DNA of 64,000 nucleotides from Trebonia sp963836195. GTDB lineage: Bacteria; Actinomycetota; Actinomycetes; Streptosporangiales; Streptosporangiaceae. The stretch covers positions 310,001 through 374,000 of the forward strand of contig CAWIIX010000030.1 in assembly GCA_963836195.1 (NCBI GenBank), read 5' to 3'. A program made the translations under genes and the position numbers. Positions 26,414-35,049 of this stretch are shown in pieces (within the stretch, counting starts at the first letter, position 1; every line of letters begins with the position of its first letter). The notes beneath the pieces are model-generated. The model worked only from the letters and a program-made list of their open reading frames with translations, did no database searches and was not told where the DNA came from.

Positions 26414-27240
26414 CGACCGGTGCGGTGACCGGGTCGCCCGCTCGCCTCGTCCATCACCAAGAGGAGGTGATGGGCACGATCGTCGTCATCGACGTCTACG
26501 CGACGGCGGGCCCCGCCGCCACCGACGGCGCGGCCGGAAGCCTGGTGTGCCAGGAGATCGGCGGACAGCTGGCCGAGGCGGTAGCCATCTTGCACCGGGC
26601 CGATGAAATCTTCAGCACCTGGAAGCCCGATAGCCCTGTCAGCCGGCTGCGCCGGGGAGCGCTCAGCCGGGCCCAGGCCCCCGCTGAGGTGGCCGAGATC
26701 CTTGACCTGTGCGCGGTGGCCCGCGACCTGTCCGGCGGTTGGTTCGACCCGTGGGCCGTACCCGGCGGTTTCGACCCGTCCGGCTACGTCAAAGGCTGGG
26801 CGGCGCAGAACGCGCTCGCCGCCTTCCGCTCCAGCGACGTCAGCGGTGTCCTGGTCAACGCCGCCGGCGACATCGCCAGCAGCGGCGACCTTGGAAACGG
26901 CACGCCCTTCAGGATCGGCATCGCCGACCCTTTCGCCCCACTACGACTGGCTGAGATCATCGAGCTGACCGGGGCGATCGCCACCTCGGGAACCTACGAG
27001 CGGGGCCAGCACCTCATCGACCCGCGCTCGGGGCGGCCAGCCGCCCGCGCCGCCTCGGCCAGCGTGACCGGACCCGACCTCGGTCTCGCGGACGCACTGG
27101 CCACCGCCGTGGCAGTGTCCGGAGAGCAGGGCCTCGCGCTGATCGACAGACTCGACGGCTACGAGGCGCTCGTTATCAACCCCGACGGGAGCAAGCGGCG
27201 GACGCAACGGTTTCCAGTCGCCGCGGTCGGCACCGCGTAA
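26410..27240 (+). CDS. apbE: FAD:protein FMN transferase (ApbE)
   Basis: Protein of 276 residues, short for ApbE but with the core motifs: EEVMGTIVVIDVY (N-terminal MGT), WFDPWAVPGGFDPSGYVKGWAA, the FAD-binding VNAAGDIASSG, and IATSGTYERGQHLIDPRSG with the metal-binding Asp/Thr region. The enzyme transfers FMN from FAD to Thr/Ser of exported FMN-binding proteins. No signal peptide or lipobox is seen, which suggests cytoplasmic action or a missed start. It overlaps the FMN-binding gene by four bases, making the partner clear. Confidence 0.92.
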   Translation: MTTGAVTGSPARLVHHQEEVMGTIVVIDVYATAGPAATDGAAGSLVCQEIGGQLAEAVAILHRADEIFSTWKPDSPVSRLRRGALSRAQAPAEVAEILDLCAVARDLSGGWFDPWAVPGGFDPSGYVKGWAAQNALAAFRSSDVSGVLVNAAGDIASSGDLGNGTPFRIGIADPFAPLRLAEIIELTGAIATSGTYERGQHLIDPRSGRPAARAASASVTGPDLGLADALATAVAVSGEQGLALIDRLDGYEALVINPDGSKRRTQRFPVAAVGTA

Positions 27241-27273
27241 CATTCCTCTTTCACGCAATCCTGCAGGCTGGGA

Positions 27274-27963
27274 TTACCTGGGGCGTGTGCCGGTCACGAT
27301 GCCCGCTTCCGCGACGATCGGCTCGAAGCGCACGTCGGTGAAGCCGGCGTCGCGCAGCGCCTGCTGCCAGAACTGCGGTGCGGCCGGGTGCTCGTAACCT
27401 ACGCCCAGTCCGTAACGGGCAAGGTTCTTGGCGATCCGCCACCAGCCGGCGGGCCCCTTGAGGGCGAACGCCGTCGCCTTTTCGCGGAGTATCTCCCGGT
27501 CGCGCCGGGTCGCGCCGCGGCCGAACATCATGTCGGCGACCACGATACGGCCCCCGGGACGTAGCCACCGCGCCGCCTCGGCGGCCAGCGCTCGCTTGTC
27601 CTTGTCCCTGAGGTGGTGCAGCGCGTAACTGGACACCACCAGATCGACGCTGTCGGCCGGCAGCCGGAAGGTCCGCAGGTCCGCCACCGTGGTCGTGACG
27701 TGGCGCAATCCGGCCTGCGCGGCGCGCGCGGCCAGGGACTCCGCCATGACGGGCGAGATATCGACCGCGAGCACGGAACCCGCCAGCCCGGCCAGCGCGA
27801 GCGCCACGAACCCGGTCCCCGCGCCCAGGTCGACGCAGGCATCGGCGGGCCCGGGGTCCGCGATGGCGAGCAGCCGGTCGCGCACCGTGTCGAACCCGCT
27901 CGTCGAGGTGACGTGCGTATGCCAGTCGGCAACGCGCCTGTCCCAAATCCGCGCTAGAGACAC
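27274..27963 (-). CDS. Class I SAM-dependent methyltransferase
   Basis: Protein of 229 residues from GTG 27963 (VSLARIWDRRVADWHTH), placed behind a GGGGAG ribosome site. Motif I is CVDLGAGTGFVALAL, then VLAVDISPVM, post I DLVVSSYALHHLRDKDK and LRPGGRIVVADMM. This is the UbiE/Methyltransf_11 pattern of small-molecule methyltransferases. The C-terminal GFTDVRFEPIVAEAGIVTG is typical. It is convergent with apbE and divergent from the beta-propeller gene. Substrate unknown. Confidence 0.85.
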   Translation of the reverse strand: MSLARIWDRRVADWHTHVTSTSGFDTVRDRLLAIADPGPADACVDLGAGTGFVALALAGLAGSVLAVDISPVMAESLAARAAQAGLRHVTTTVADLRTFRLPADSVDLVVSSYALHHLRDKDKRALAAEAARWLRPGGRIVVADMMFGRGATRRDREILREKATAFALKGPAGWWRIAKNLARYGLGVGYEHPAAPQFWQQALRDAGFTDVRFEPIVAEAGIVTGTRPR

Positions 27964-28169
27964 AACACACTCCCCGTTTTCAGGTTTCCTGCAAGGTATG
28001 CGGACAGTTTCTGGAGCTCCTCTCAAACTGGCATAGACAACTTCTGCATCCGCCCCATTTCCTGAGATGCCTGTGAAGTTCCGCTGATTTCGACCCGGAC
28101 GGCGCCCGGGGTGAGCCCGCCGGGTTATGGTGACGGATCGGAAAGCGCGGGTACGGAAGGGCGGGCCGC

Positions 28170-29732
28170 ATGCCCTGGCGGGCAATCGGCGCGCTGGCGG
28201 CTGCCGTGAGCCTGGCGGCGAGCACGGGCGCCACCGCTCACCCGCCCGGGATATCCGGGCAGGCAGGCGAACCGGCCGCACCGGCAGTGCAGAAGGTCGC
28301 CACCGGGCCCGCGCGCAGCCTCGGCGAGCCGGCCGCGGCGCAGGACGCCGCGGCCACTGCGGTCACGGCCACCAGCTTCGGCGCCGCAGGCGCGCAAGCG
28401 GCAGTCTGGACCAAGGGGTCGGGCGCCGCGACGTGGCGGCGGGCCGGGTACGTCCTGCCGGCCGGGTTCGGCTCCAGTTACGACCCGGCGGCGGCCGCCG
28501 CGCCAGGCGGTCCGCTGCTCGTGGTGGCGGGCACGGCGCCGCCGGGCGAGGAGTGCATTGCGAACGGTTCCGTCGCGATCGCTAGTGTCGGCTCCCAGGG
28601 CAAGCTGAGCGCCGCCACGCTCGTCAGCGATCAGCGTGGGACGGGGAGCTTCGATGACCGGCCGATGGTCGCGGCCGGGCAGCACGGCCTGGTGTGGGTG
28701 GCCTGGTCCCAGGGACCGGACGCGGACGCCTGCCAGGACGTCGGCGCGGGCGACCGGATCGAGGTCGCTGTCTCTCACGACGCGGGCCGGACCTTCAGCG
28801 CCCCGGTCGCGTTGCCCGCCGACGGCGGCCACTCCGCGTTCGGGGTTCGGCTCGCGCCGCTGCCGGGCGGGCAGGCAGCGGTCTCCTGGACCGAGACGAC
28901 GAAGGCCGGCGACCAGGCAGTCCTCGTCTCGGTCCTCGGCGCTGACGGACGCCCGGGGCAGCCGGAACCGGTGCTGACCGGAGGCGGACCGCCGCTGGTG
29001 CTGCCTGGCGCCAGCTTCTACGACTTCCCGGCCGGGGACATCACCGTTCTCCCGGGCGGGAAGCTGCTGGTCGCCGCGCCCTTCTGGGCATCGGGCAGGA
29101 GCGTGATCAAGCTGGCAGCCGGCACGCCGGGCGGCCGGTGGCAGCAGACGACCCTGAACCCGCCAGCCGACGCCGACCTGCTGCTTCCCGCGCTCGGACT
29201 GCTGTCATCGGGCGACGTGCGGCTGCTGTGCGCCGTCCACACCCGCTCCGGTGACCGCCTGGGGTACGACTGGGCCGGCGTCTCCATGACCAGCCACGGT
29301 CCGGCCGTCAGCCCAGCCGGGCTGACGACGCTGACGCCCGCACCGCCCGGTCCCGGCTTCTTCGAGATTGGCGAGGAACTGGCCCTCGCCCCCAGCCCGG
29401 GCGGCCTGCTCGCCGCGGTCGTGGTGGCCGGCCTCGGCGGGGCCGAGCTCGAAACCGCCACGTTCAGCGCGCCGCCTGCGGCCGCCGGCGCAGCGAAAGC
29501 CGCGGGCACGCCCGCGTCCACGGCCCCCTCGCCAGGGGTACCGAGAACACCGGGGCGCACCGCGCCAGGTGCTAGTACGGCAAAGGCCGCGAACGCCCGG
29601 CCGCGCGGATCCGCCGCCACGGCTGCGTGGCTGGCCGCGGCGGCGCTAGGCGGCGCAGCCGTAGCCGGCGCCCTGCTCCTCCGCCGCCGCCTCGGGATCG
29701 CACGCCGCCGTCCGCCCAGCCACCGACGGTGA
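28170..29732 (+). CDS. Surface-anchored beta-propeller (sialidase-like) protein
   Basis: Protein of 520 residues. Signal peptide (LAAAVSLAASTGATA), then repeating strands with at least one Asp-box-like motif (VSHDAGRTFSAPVAL, about residue 200) and a long run of propeller-blade patterns (SWTETTKAGDQAVLVS, RLGYDWAGVS). After an Ala/Pro/Thr-rich stalk the C-terminus has a membrane helix (AAWLAAAALGGAAVAGALLL) and RRR stop-transfer, so it is held outside with a cytoplasmic tail. The catalytic Arg triad of sialidases is not evident; a binding or structural role is possible. It is embedded in the electron-transfer cluster but divergent from the methyltransferase. Confidence 0.65.
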   Translation: MPWRAIGALAAAVSLAASTGATAHPPGISGQAGEPAAPAVQKVATGPARSLGEPAAAQDAAATAVTATSFGAAGAQAAVWTKGSGAATWRRAGYVLPAGFGSSYDPAAAAAPGGPLLVVAGTAPPGEECIANGSVAIASVGSQGKLSAATLVSDQRGTGSFDDRPMVAAGQHGLVWVAWSQGPDADACQDVGAGDRIEVAVSHDAGRTFSAPVALPADGGHSAFGVRLAPLPGGQAAVSWTETTKAGDQAVLVSVLGADGRPGQPEPVLTGGGPPLVLPGASFYDFPAGDITVLPGGKLLVAAPFWASGRSVIKLAAGTPGGRWQQTTLNPPADADLLLPALGLLSSGDVRLLCAVHTRSGDRLGYDWAGVSMTSHGPAVSPAGLTTLTPAPPGPGFFEIGEELALAPSPGGLLAAVVVAGLGGAELETATFSAPPAAAGAAKAAGTPASTAPSPGVPRTPGRTAPGASTAKAANARPRGSAATAAWLAAAALGGAAVAGALLLRRRLGIARRRPPSHRR

Positions 29733-29782
29733 AGCGATACCACGATCACCCTGGCGCCGCTGAAGTATGATGCCGGGGGCGG

Positions 29783-30562
29783 TCAGCGGTGGATACCGAA
29801 AGGGACGCCGGTCGGGCGCCAGTGGCCCTCGAGGTGCACGGTGAGCAGGGCGATCACCAGGCCGACGAGCAGCGAGGCGATCAGCAGGGCCAGTCGGGTG
29901 CCGCGTCCGCCGAGGACTTCCATCGCCCGCCGGGCGTGCCGCCCGGCGCCCGCGTGCCCATCGGCGCCGCTCGCCGGAAGGGCGACGCCGCGTGCCTCGG
30001 CGCCCAGTAGCCTGGGCAGGCGCGGTATGTAGGCGAGCACATGGATGGTCATCGCGCAGAACCACAAGATGAACGAGGCCCGGTGCAGCAGGAGCCACGG
30101 GCCCTGGCCAGGGCCGGCGACGGCGAGCATCACCCCAGAGCCGAAGACGCCCGCGGTCAACAGGATGATGACCGGCCCGAGCAGGCGCAGCAGCGGCGCG
30201 GGCGGCCCCTTGCGCCGGTACGGTTCGCTCCCGGTGTAGTAGCGGGCGAAACGGTAGATCACCGACCCGGCCTTGAGGGCGACCGGGCCGAGCAGCAGCA
30301 TGCCGAGGAAGAAGTGCAGGGTGAGCAGGCGGCCGATCCGCAAGATTGTGAAGCCCTCGACGGCCAGCAGGACCAGCAGCACCGCCCCGGTTACCGCGGT
30401 CAGCCGCTCGTTGCCTTCGGCCCCGCCGAACCGCCGGGCGCGCTGAACCGGCCCTGACCTCTGGAGCCGCTGAGGTGCCTGGGGTGGCTGCGCTGGGCGC
30501 TCGTGGGCGCCCCGGGAATCCGGCCATTTCCCCCGGTCCCCATACTGGCCTTGGTAAGACAC
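29783..30562 (-). CDS. Cytochrome b561-like/DUF4405-type membrane heme protein
   Basis: Protein of 259 residues. A Pro/Gln-rich cytoplasmic N-terminus of about 45 residues is followed by four core helices with His in LLTLHFFLGMLLLGPVALK and in LLLHRASFILWFCAMTIHV, the four-helix two-heme b-type arrangement. A fifth helix (LALLIASLLVGLVIALL) ends it. The YRFARYYTGSEPYRRKGPP loop is characteristic of this actinobacterial group. It should shuttle electrons across the membrane, and its neighbourhood of flavin and NuoF proteins supports that role. Confidence 0.75.
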   Translation of the reverse strand: MSYQGQYGDRGKWPDSRGAHERPAQPPQAPQRLQRSGPVQRARRFGGAEGNERLTAVTGAVLLVLLAVEGFTILRIGRLLTLHFFLGMLLLGPVALKAGSVIYRFARYYTGSEPYRRKGPPAPLLRLLGPVIILLTAGVFGSGVMLAVAGPGQGPWLLLHRASFILWFCAMTIHVLAYIPRLPRLLGAEARGVALPASGADGHAGAGRHARRAMEVLGGRGTRLALLIASLLVGLVIALLTVHLEGHWRPTGVPFGIHR

Positions 30563-30732
30563 GCTTGGACGGTACCCGGCGACGCTCGGAACCCGTTCAG
30601 CTCAGTGTCTGAATTTCCTCTGAAGAGAGTTCTGCTGCACCCCTGCGCCCGATTCCAGGTTCGGTGCTCGCCCAGACGATTTTCAGATGCTTTAAATACC
30701 CCTGCCTGCGCTTGGCGCCCTACCGTGAGGTC

Positions 30733-31827
30733 GTGGCGTGGAGAAATAACCGCAGTGGAAAGTCTGTGGCGCTCGTGGTGCTGCTGTCGGGCGTGACCGC
30801 GCTGGCAGCCTGCAGCACGTTCACTACACCAAAGCAGCCCCAGGCGCACCCGGCGGCCGCCGCCGCATCGGGCATCACCGCTGGCGGCATGGCTTCGCGC
30901 ACCGGCACTGCCGGCGGCAGCCGCACCGCCGCCGGCAGCGCCGGGAAGCCGTCGCATCCGGGGCCGGTGACGTTGCGGTCATTCCCCGGAGCGCCGGCAT
31001 ACGCCGGCGAGGGAGTGTGGCAGCCGGCCGGACGGCTCGTCGGTGGAAAGCCGGCGGTCTACGAGACGTCGCTCGTCCCGCCTGGCGGCACTGAGCGGTC
31101 CGGGATCGCCTGGATGGATACGAGCCTGCTGTCGGCGCGGCTGTACTCGGGGTCGGTGTCTCCGGGCGGCGGCCCGTACAGGTACACCGCGCCGGTCTCG
31201 CGGACGGCGGCCAGCTCCCTGGTCGCGGCGTTCAACGGCGGCTTCAAGATGAAAGACGCGCACGGTGGCTACTACACCGAGGGCCGGATGATCGACCCGC
31301 TGGTGCGCGGGGCCGCCTCGCTCGTGATCTACGCCAACGGGTCGGTCACGATCGGGGCGTGGGGCAGCGACGTCGCCATGACGCCGTCCGTCGTGGCCGT
31401 CAGGCAGAACCTGTTCCCGCTGGTCGTCAACGGCAGGCCCAGTGCCCGCGCGTCCACGCGGACCTGGCGGGTGTGGGGCGGCACCTGCCCCTGCGGGGCC
31501 GGGCAGCACGGCGTGGACTCCCAGTGGCGATCCGGCCTTGGCGTCACCGCGAACGGCGCCCTGGTCTACGTGGTCGGCCCGCTGCTCGACCCGCTCCAGG
31601 TCGCGGATCTCCTCGTGCAGGCGGGAGCGGTCCGCGGGATGCAGCTGGACATCAACCCGAGCTGGCCGGTGTTCGCCAGCTTCAGGCCCGCGACTCCGGA
31701 CGGCCGGGCCGCGCCGGCCAACGGCACCAGGCTCATCGACACTTCCCGCGGCCCGACCACGTTCTTCAACCCAACTTATGCCCGTGACTTCATCACCATG
31801 TCCGCCCGCCCGCTACCGGGGAGTTGA
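30733..31827 (+). CDS. Phosphodiester glycosidase-like lipoprotein (paralogue)
   Basis: Protein of about 364 residues from GTG 30733. Signal with lipobox GVTALAAC gives a lipid-anchored exported protein. A linker rich in Ala/Gly is followed by the same NAGPA/phosphodiester glycosidase domain as the protein at 17918-19603: SLVAAFNGGFKMKDAHGG, VAVRQNLFPLVVNG and GAVRGMQLDINPSWPVF. The matching AVRGMQLDINP segment carries the presumed active-site acids. The two genes lie about 11 kb apart, so it is a dispersed paralogue. It precedes the small membrane protein by 89 bp and could lead the operon that ends at NuoF-ferredoxin. Confidence 0.75.
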   Translation: MAWRNNRSGKSVALVVLLSGVTALAACSTFTTPKQPQAHPAAAAASGITAGGMASRTGTAGGSRTAAGSAGKPSHPGPVTLRSFPGAPAYAGEGVWQPAGRLVGGKPAVYETSLVPPGGTERSGIAWMDTSLLSARLYSGSVSPGGGPYRYTAPVSRTAASSLVAAFNGGFKMKDAHGGYYTEGRMIDPLVRGAASLVIYANGSVTIGAWGSDVAMTPSVVAVRQNLFPLVVNGRPSARASTRTWRVWGGTCPCGAGQHGVDSQWRSGLGVTANGALVYVVGPLLDPLQVADLLVQAGAVRGMQLDINPSWPVFASFRPATPDGRAAPANGTRLIDTSRGPTTFFNPTYARDFITMSARPLPGS

Positions 31828-31916
31828 CAACGCGATGCCGCGGCGCGATCGCGATTCTTACGTTGATCAGAGGTGCGTCAGCGCCTCCGCATAGACCCAC
31901 CGGCGATCCTGATGCC

Positions 31917-32210
31917 GTGACACGAACCGAGTATTCCAAGGCGGCGCTGGCCCGGGATGACGGCCTCCGCCGGGTCAGGAAGATCACCTGGCGGGTCGGC
32001 CTGCTGTCGGCGGCGGTCGCGACCGTCATCGGCGCCAAGTTTGCGCACTTCGCGCCTTCGCTGCCGCACCTGACGGTTGGCGGCTCTTCCTCGTCCGCTG
32101 GCTCGTCATCCACGGGCACCTCAGGCGGCACGTCCTCCTCGTCGGGGATCTCGTCCTCCTCTGGTGGCGCGACCAGCCACCAGCGGCGGCTCCTGAGCCG
32201 GCGGCAGTGA
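31917..32210 (+). CDS. Small single-pass membrane protein with Ser/Gly-rich tail
   Basis: About 97 residues from GTG 31917 (VTRTEYSKAALARDDG). Basic N-terminal region, one membrane helix (GLLSAAVATVIGAKFAHFA) and an extracytoplasmic tail of almost only Ser, Gly and Thr ending in RRLLSRRQ. No family is recognised. Its stop overlaps the next gene's ATG (TGATG), so it is translationally coupled to the ferric-reductase-like protein and may be an accessory subunit. Confidence 0.65.
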   Translation: MTRTEYSKAALARDDGLRRVRKITWRVGLLSAAVATVIGAKFAHFAPSLPHLTVGGSSSSAGSSSTGTSGGTSSSSGISSSSGGATSHQRRLLSRRQ

Positions 32211-33327
32211 TGCCAACCGCGGCCGTCGCGACCGCCACCAGCCCGCTCTGGTTCGCCACCCGCGCCACCGGGCTCATCGCGCTGGTGCTGCTCACCGGCA
32301 CCGTCGTGCTCGGCATTGTGACCTCGGTCCGGTACGCCAGCCCGGCCTGGCCCCGGTTCGTCACGGTCTCCCTGCACCGTAACCTCTCACTGCTGACGAT
32401 CACCTTCACCGCGCTGCACGTGCTCACCACGATCACCGACTCGTTCGCCTCGATCAGCGTGGTCTCGGCGGTAGTCCCGTTCACCTCGGGGTACCGGCGG
32501 ATCTGGCTCGGCCTCGGCGCGGTCGCCTTCGACTTGCTGCTCGCGGTGCTGGTCACCAGCCTGCTGCGGACCCGGATCAGGCCGCGGGTGTGGCGCGCGG
32601 TGCACTGGGCCGGCTACGCCTGCTGGCCGGTTGCCCTGGTGCACGGGCTCGGCACCGGCACCGACGGCGCGACCCGCTGGGTGCTCGCGATCACCGCCGT
32701 GTGCGCCCTTGCCGTCATCGCCGCGGGGGTATGGCGGCTGGCGGTCGGCTGGCCCGCGCAGGCGGCCTGCGGGTGGCGTCGGCCGCCGCGGGCGTCGCCG
32801 TCGTGCTGGCCGCGGCGGGCTGGGCCTGGGTGGGGCCGCTCGCTCCTGGCTGGGCAAGGCGGTCCGGCACGCCGGCCGCGCTGCTCGCGCGCTCGGCCGG
32901 GAACGCCACCACCAGCGCAGGCTCAGCGGGCGGGACCGGAGTCAGCGGGGTCCGTTCGGGATCCTCTGCTTTTCCCGCTCTTCCTTTCCAGGCGCAGCTC
33001 GCGGGGACGGTCGCGTTCGCGCCCGGGCCGGCCAGCGGGGACCGCACCGTCACCCTCGCGCTGGCAGACGGGAACGCGGTTCGGCTGAAGATCGGGATCA
33101 GCGGGCCGGCCGTGCAGGGCGGCGTCGAAATGAACGCGAGCAGCGTCACGCTCGGCCCCGCGTCCGCTCCGGCCCGGTACGCCGGGCACGTGGCCGTGCT
33201 CGAGGGGTCGGTGATACAGGCGACGGTCTCCGGGGCGGGCCAGCGGCTATCGCTCGCCATCGACCTGACCAGCCAGACGAGCACGACGGTAACCGGCACC
33301 CTCACGGCCCAACAGGCGGCCGGGTAA
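32210..33327 (+). CDS. Ferric-reductase-like transmembrane protein with exported C-terminal domain, frameshifted
   Basis: From ATG 32210: six helices with His ligands in VSLHRNLSLLTITFTALHVL and RAVHWAGYACWPVALVHGLG, the ferric-reductase/MsrQ-like heme domain, but with no FAD or NAD domain. At about 32755-32772 the frame shifts by -1; in the new frame a last helix (SAAAGVAVVLAAAGWAWVG) and an exported beta-rich domain of about 130 residues follow to TGA 33327. One missing base explains this. Without an FNR domain it must receive electrons from another protein, such as the NuoF-ferredoxin fusion encoded 48 bp downstream. Confidence 0.75.
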
Positions 33328-33375
33328 TGCGCGCCGTGCGGGCCGTCAGCGGGCAACGGCGCGGAACGAAGGAGC

Positions 33376-34971
33376 GTGATCGAGTTGAAGGGTTCATCCG
33401 TGCCAGGTGAGACGGCGGATCTGGCCGGGGACGGGGCGGCAACGCGGGCCTTGGCGCCCGCCGGGAGCACCGGGCTGCCGAGAGTCCTGCCGCCGGTGCC
33501 GGTGGTCGGCCTGCGCGCCCACGAGAAGCAGCACGGCGTGCCCGGGCTTCGCGGCGTGGCGCTGATCGGCGAGGTGGAGCGGTCCGGGCTGACCGGGCGC
33601 GGCGGGGCCGCGTTTCCTGCGGGCAGGAAGCTGCGCTCGGTGCGCGAGCGGGCGGGCCTGCGCGGGGCGGTGGTGATCGCCAACGGCATGGAGTCCGAGC
33701 CGGCCAGCGCGAAGGACGCCGCGCTGCTGGCCCGGGCGCCGCACCTGGTGCTCGACGGGATCGCGCTCGCGGCGGAGGCGGCCTCGGCCCGGTCGGCGTA
33801 CCTGTGCGTCAGGCGGCAGGCGCAGGCGGACGCGCTCGCCGCCGCCATCGCCGAGCGGGACGGGTACGACCCGGTGCCCGTCGAGCTGGCCCTGGTGCCA
33901 GAGGGGTACGTCTCCAGCGCTGAGACTTCCCTGGTCAGGTACATCAACGGCGGCCCCGCGCTGCCCGAGTTCAGCGCGCGGCCGTTCGAGCGCGGCGTGC
34001 GCGGCCGGCCGACGCTGGTGAGCAACGTCGAGACGCTCGCCCACCTGGCGCTGGTCAGCCGGCACGGCGCGGACTGGTTCCGCTCGGCCGGGACCGCGTC
34101 CGCGCCCGGGTCGGCCCTGGTCACGGTGTCCGGCGCGGCGCGCCACCCTGGGGTCTACGAGATCGCCTTCGGCACGCCCGTACGGGACGTGCTCGAGGTG
34201 GCGGGCGGCGGCGGCGAGATCGGCGGCGTGCAGGCGGTGCTGGCCGGCGGCTACTTCGGCAGCTGGCTGCCGGGCGGGGCCGCGCTCGGCACCCCCGCCG
34301 CCCCGGACGCGCTGCTCGCGGCCGGGGCAGCGTTCGGCGCTGGCATCTTCCTCGTCCTGCCGGCCGCCGGCTGCGGGCTGGCCGAGACCGCGCGGGTGGT
34401 CCGCTACCTGGCGGGGCAGAGCGCCGGGCAGTGCGGCCCGTGCCTGAACGGCCTGCCGGCCATCGCCGACGCGCTCGAACAGGTGGCCTTCGGCACGGGC
34501 GGCGCGGGCAGGAACGGGCACGATCGCGCGCTGCGCTGGCTGCGCGACCTGTTCGGGCTCGTCGAGGGGCGCGGGGCCTGCCACCTGCCCGACGGCGTGG
34601 CGCGACTGGTGGCCAGCGCGCTGCGGGTCTTCGCCGAAGATGTCCGCGCCCACAAGCGGGGACCGTGCCTCGCCGCGCGCGGCCATCCGGTGTTCCCTGT
34701 GCCGTCCCGGCCGGCGGGGGCGGCGGCGGCCGGCCCGGGAGGCGCGCCGGTGAGCAAGCGGCTGCGAGTGAACCCCATTCTGTGCGAGGCGCACGGCGTG
34801 TGCGCCGAACTGCTGCCCGAGCTCATCCACCTCGACCCGTGGGGCTACCCGATCCTCGCCCCCGGCCCGGTCCCGTCCGGCCTAGGATCACTAGCCCGCC
34901 GCACGGTCGCGTCGTGCCCGGCGCTCGCACTGCTGCTCGAGACGTCCCCGCTCGCCCCCGACGTCCGCTAG
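33376..34971 (+). CDS. NuoF-like NAD(P)H dehydrogenase fused to a 3Fe-4S-type ferredoxin
   Basis: Protein of 531 residues. Residues 70-360 are NuoF-like: FMN/NADH sites GLTGRGGAAFPAGRKL (Rossmann Gly-rich), ANGMESEPASAKDAALLARA, VRYINGGPALPEF and a SLBB-like strand. The iron-sulfur region is GQSAGQCGPCLNGLPAIAD plus a downstream GACHLPDG; the first Cys of the usual NuoF SCGxCxPC ligand set is Ala. Residues 465-520 are a small ferredoxin (CEAHGVCAELLPELIHL, then SCPALAL) of the one-cluster 3Fe-4S kind. The fusion could oxidise NAD(P)H and hand electrons to the membrane cytochromes. GTG 33376 follows GAAGGAG. Last gene of its operon. Confidence 0.87.
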   Translation: MIELKGSSVPGETADLAGDGAATRALAPAGSTGLPRVLPPVPVVGLRAHEKQHGVPGLRGVALIGEVERSGLTGRGGAAFPAGRKLRSVRERAGLRGAVVIANGMESEPASAKDAALLARAPHLVLDGIALAAEAASARSAYLCVRRQAQADALAAAIAERDGYDPVPVELALVPEGYVSSAETSLVRYINGGPALPEFSARPFERGVRGRPTLVSNVETLAHLALVSRHGADWFRSAGTASAPGSALVTVSGAARHPGVYEIAFGTPVRDVLEVAGGGGEIGGVQAVLAGGYFGSWLPGGAALGTPAAPDALLAAGAAFGAGIFLVLPAAGCGLAETARVVRYLAGQSAGQCGPCLNGLPAIADALEQVAFGTGGAGRNGHDRALRWLRDLFGLVEGRGACHLPDGVARLVASALRVFAEDVRAHKRGPCLAARGHPVFPVPSRPAGAAAAGPGGAPVSKRLRVNPILCEAHGVCAELLPELIHLDPWGYPILAPGPVPSGLGSLARRTVASCPALALLLETSPLAPDVR

Positions 34972-35020
34972 AGCCGATGACATGGCAATGGCCGCGCCTG
35001 CCCGTCCGGCGTGAGGAGCG

Positions 35021-35048
35021 GCCGGAGTGGCCCCGGGGCCACTCCGGC
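35021..35048. terminator. Bidirectional hairpin between NuoF-ferredoxin and aldo/keto reductase
   Basis: A 28-bp perfect palindrome: arm GCCGGAGTGGCCCC followed directly by its reverse complement. It lies in the 78 bases between two convergent stop codons. There is no T-run, which is common for terminators in high-GC actinomycetes. A 26-base flanking sequence at 35002-35027 is repeated at 17671-17696. Confidence 0.65.
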
Positions 35049-35049
35049 G

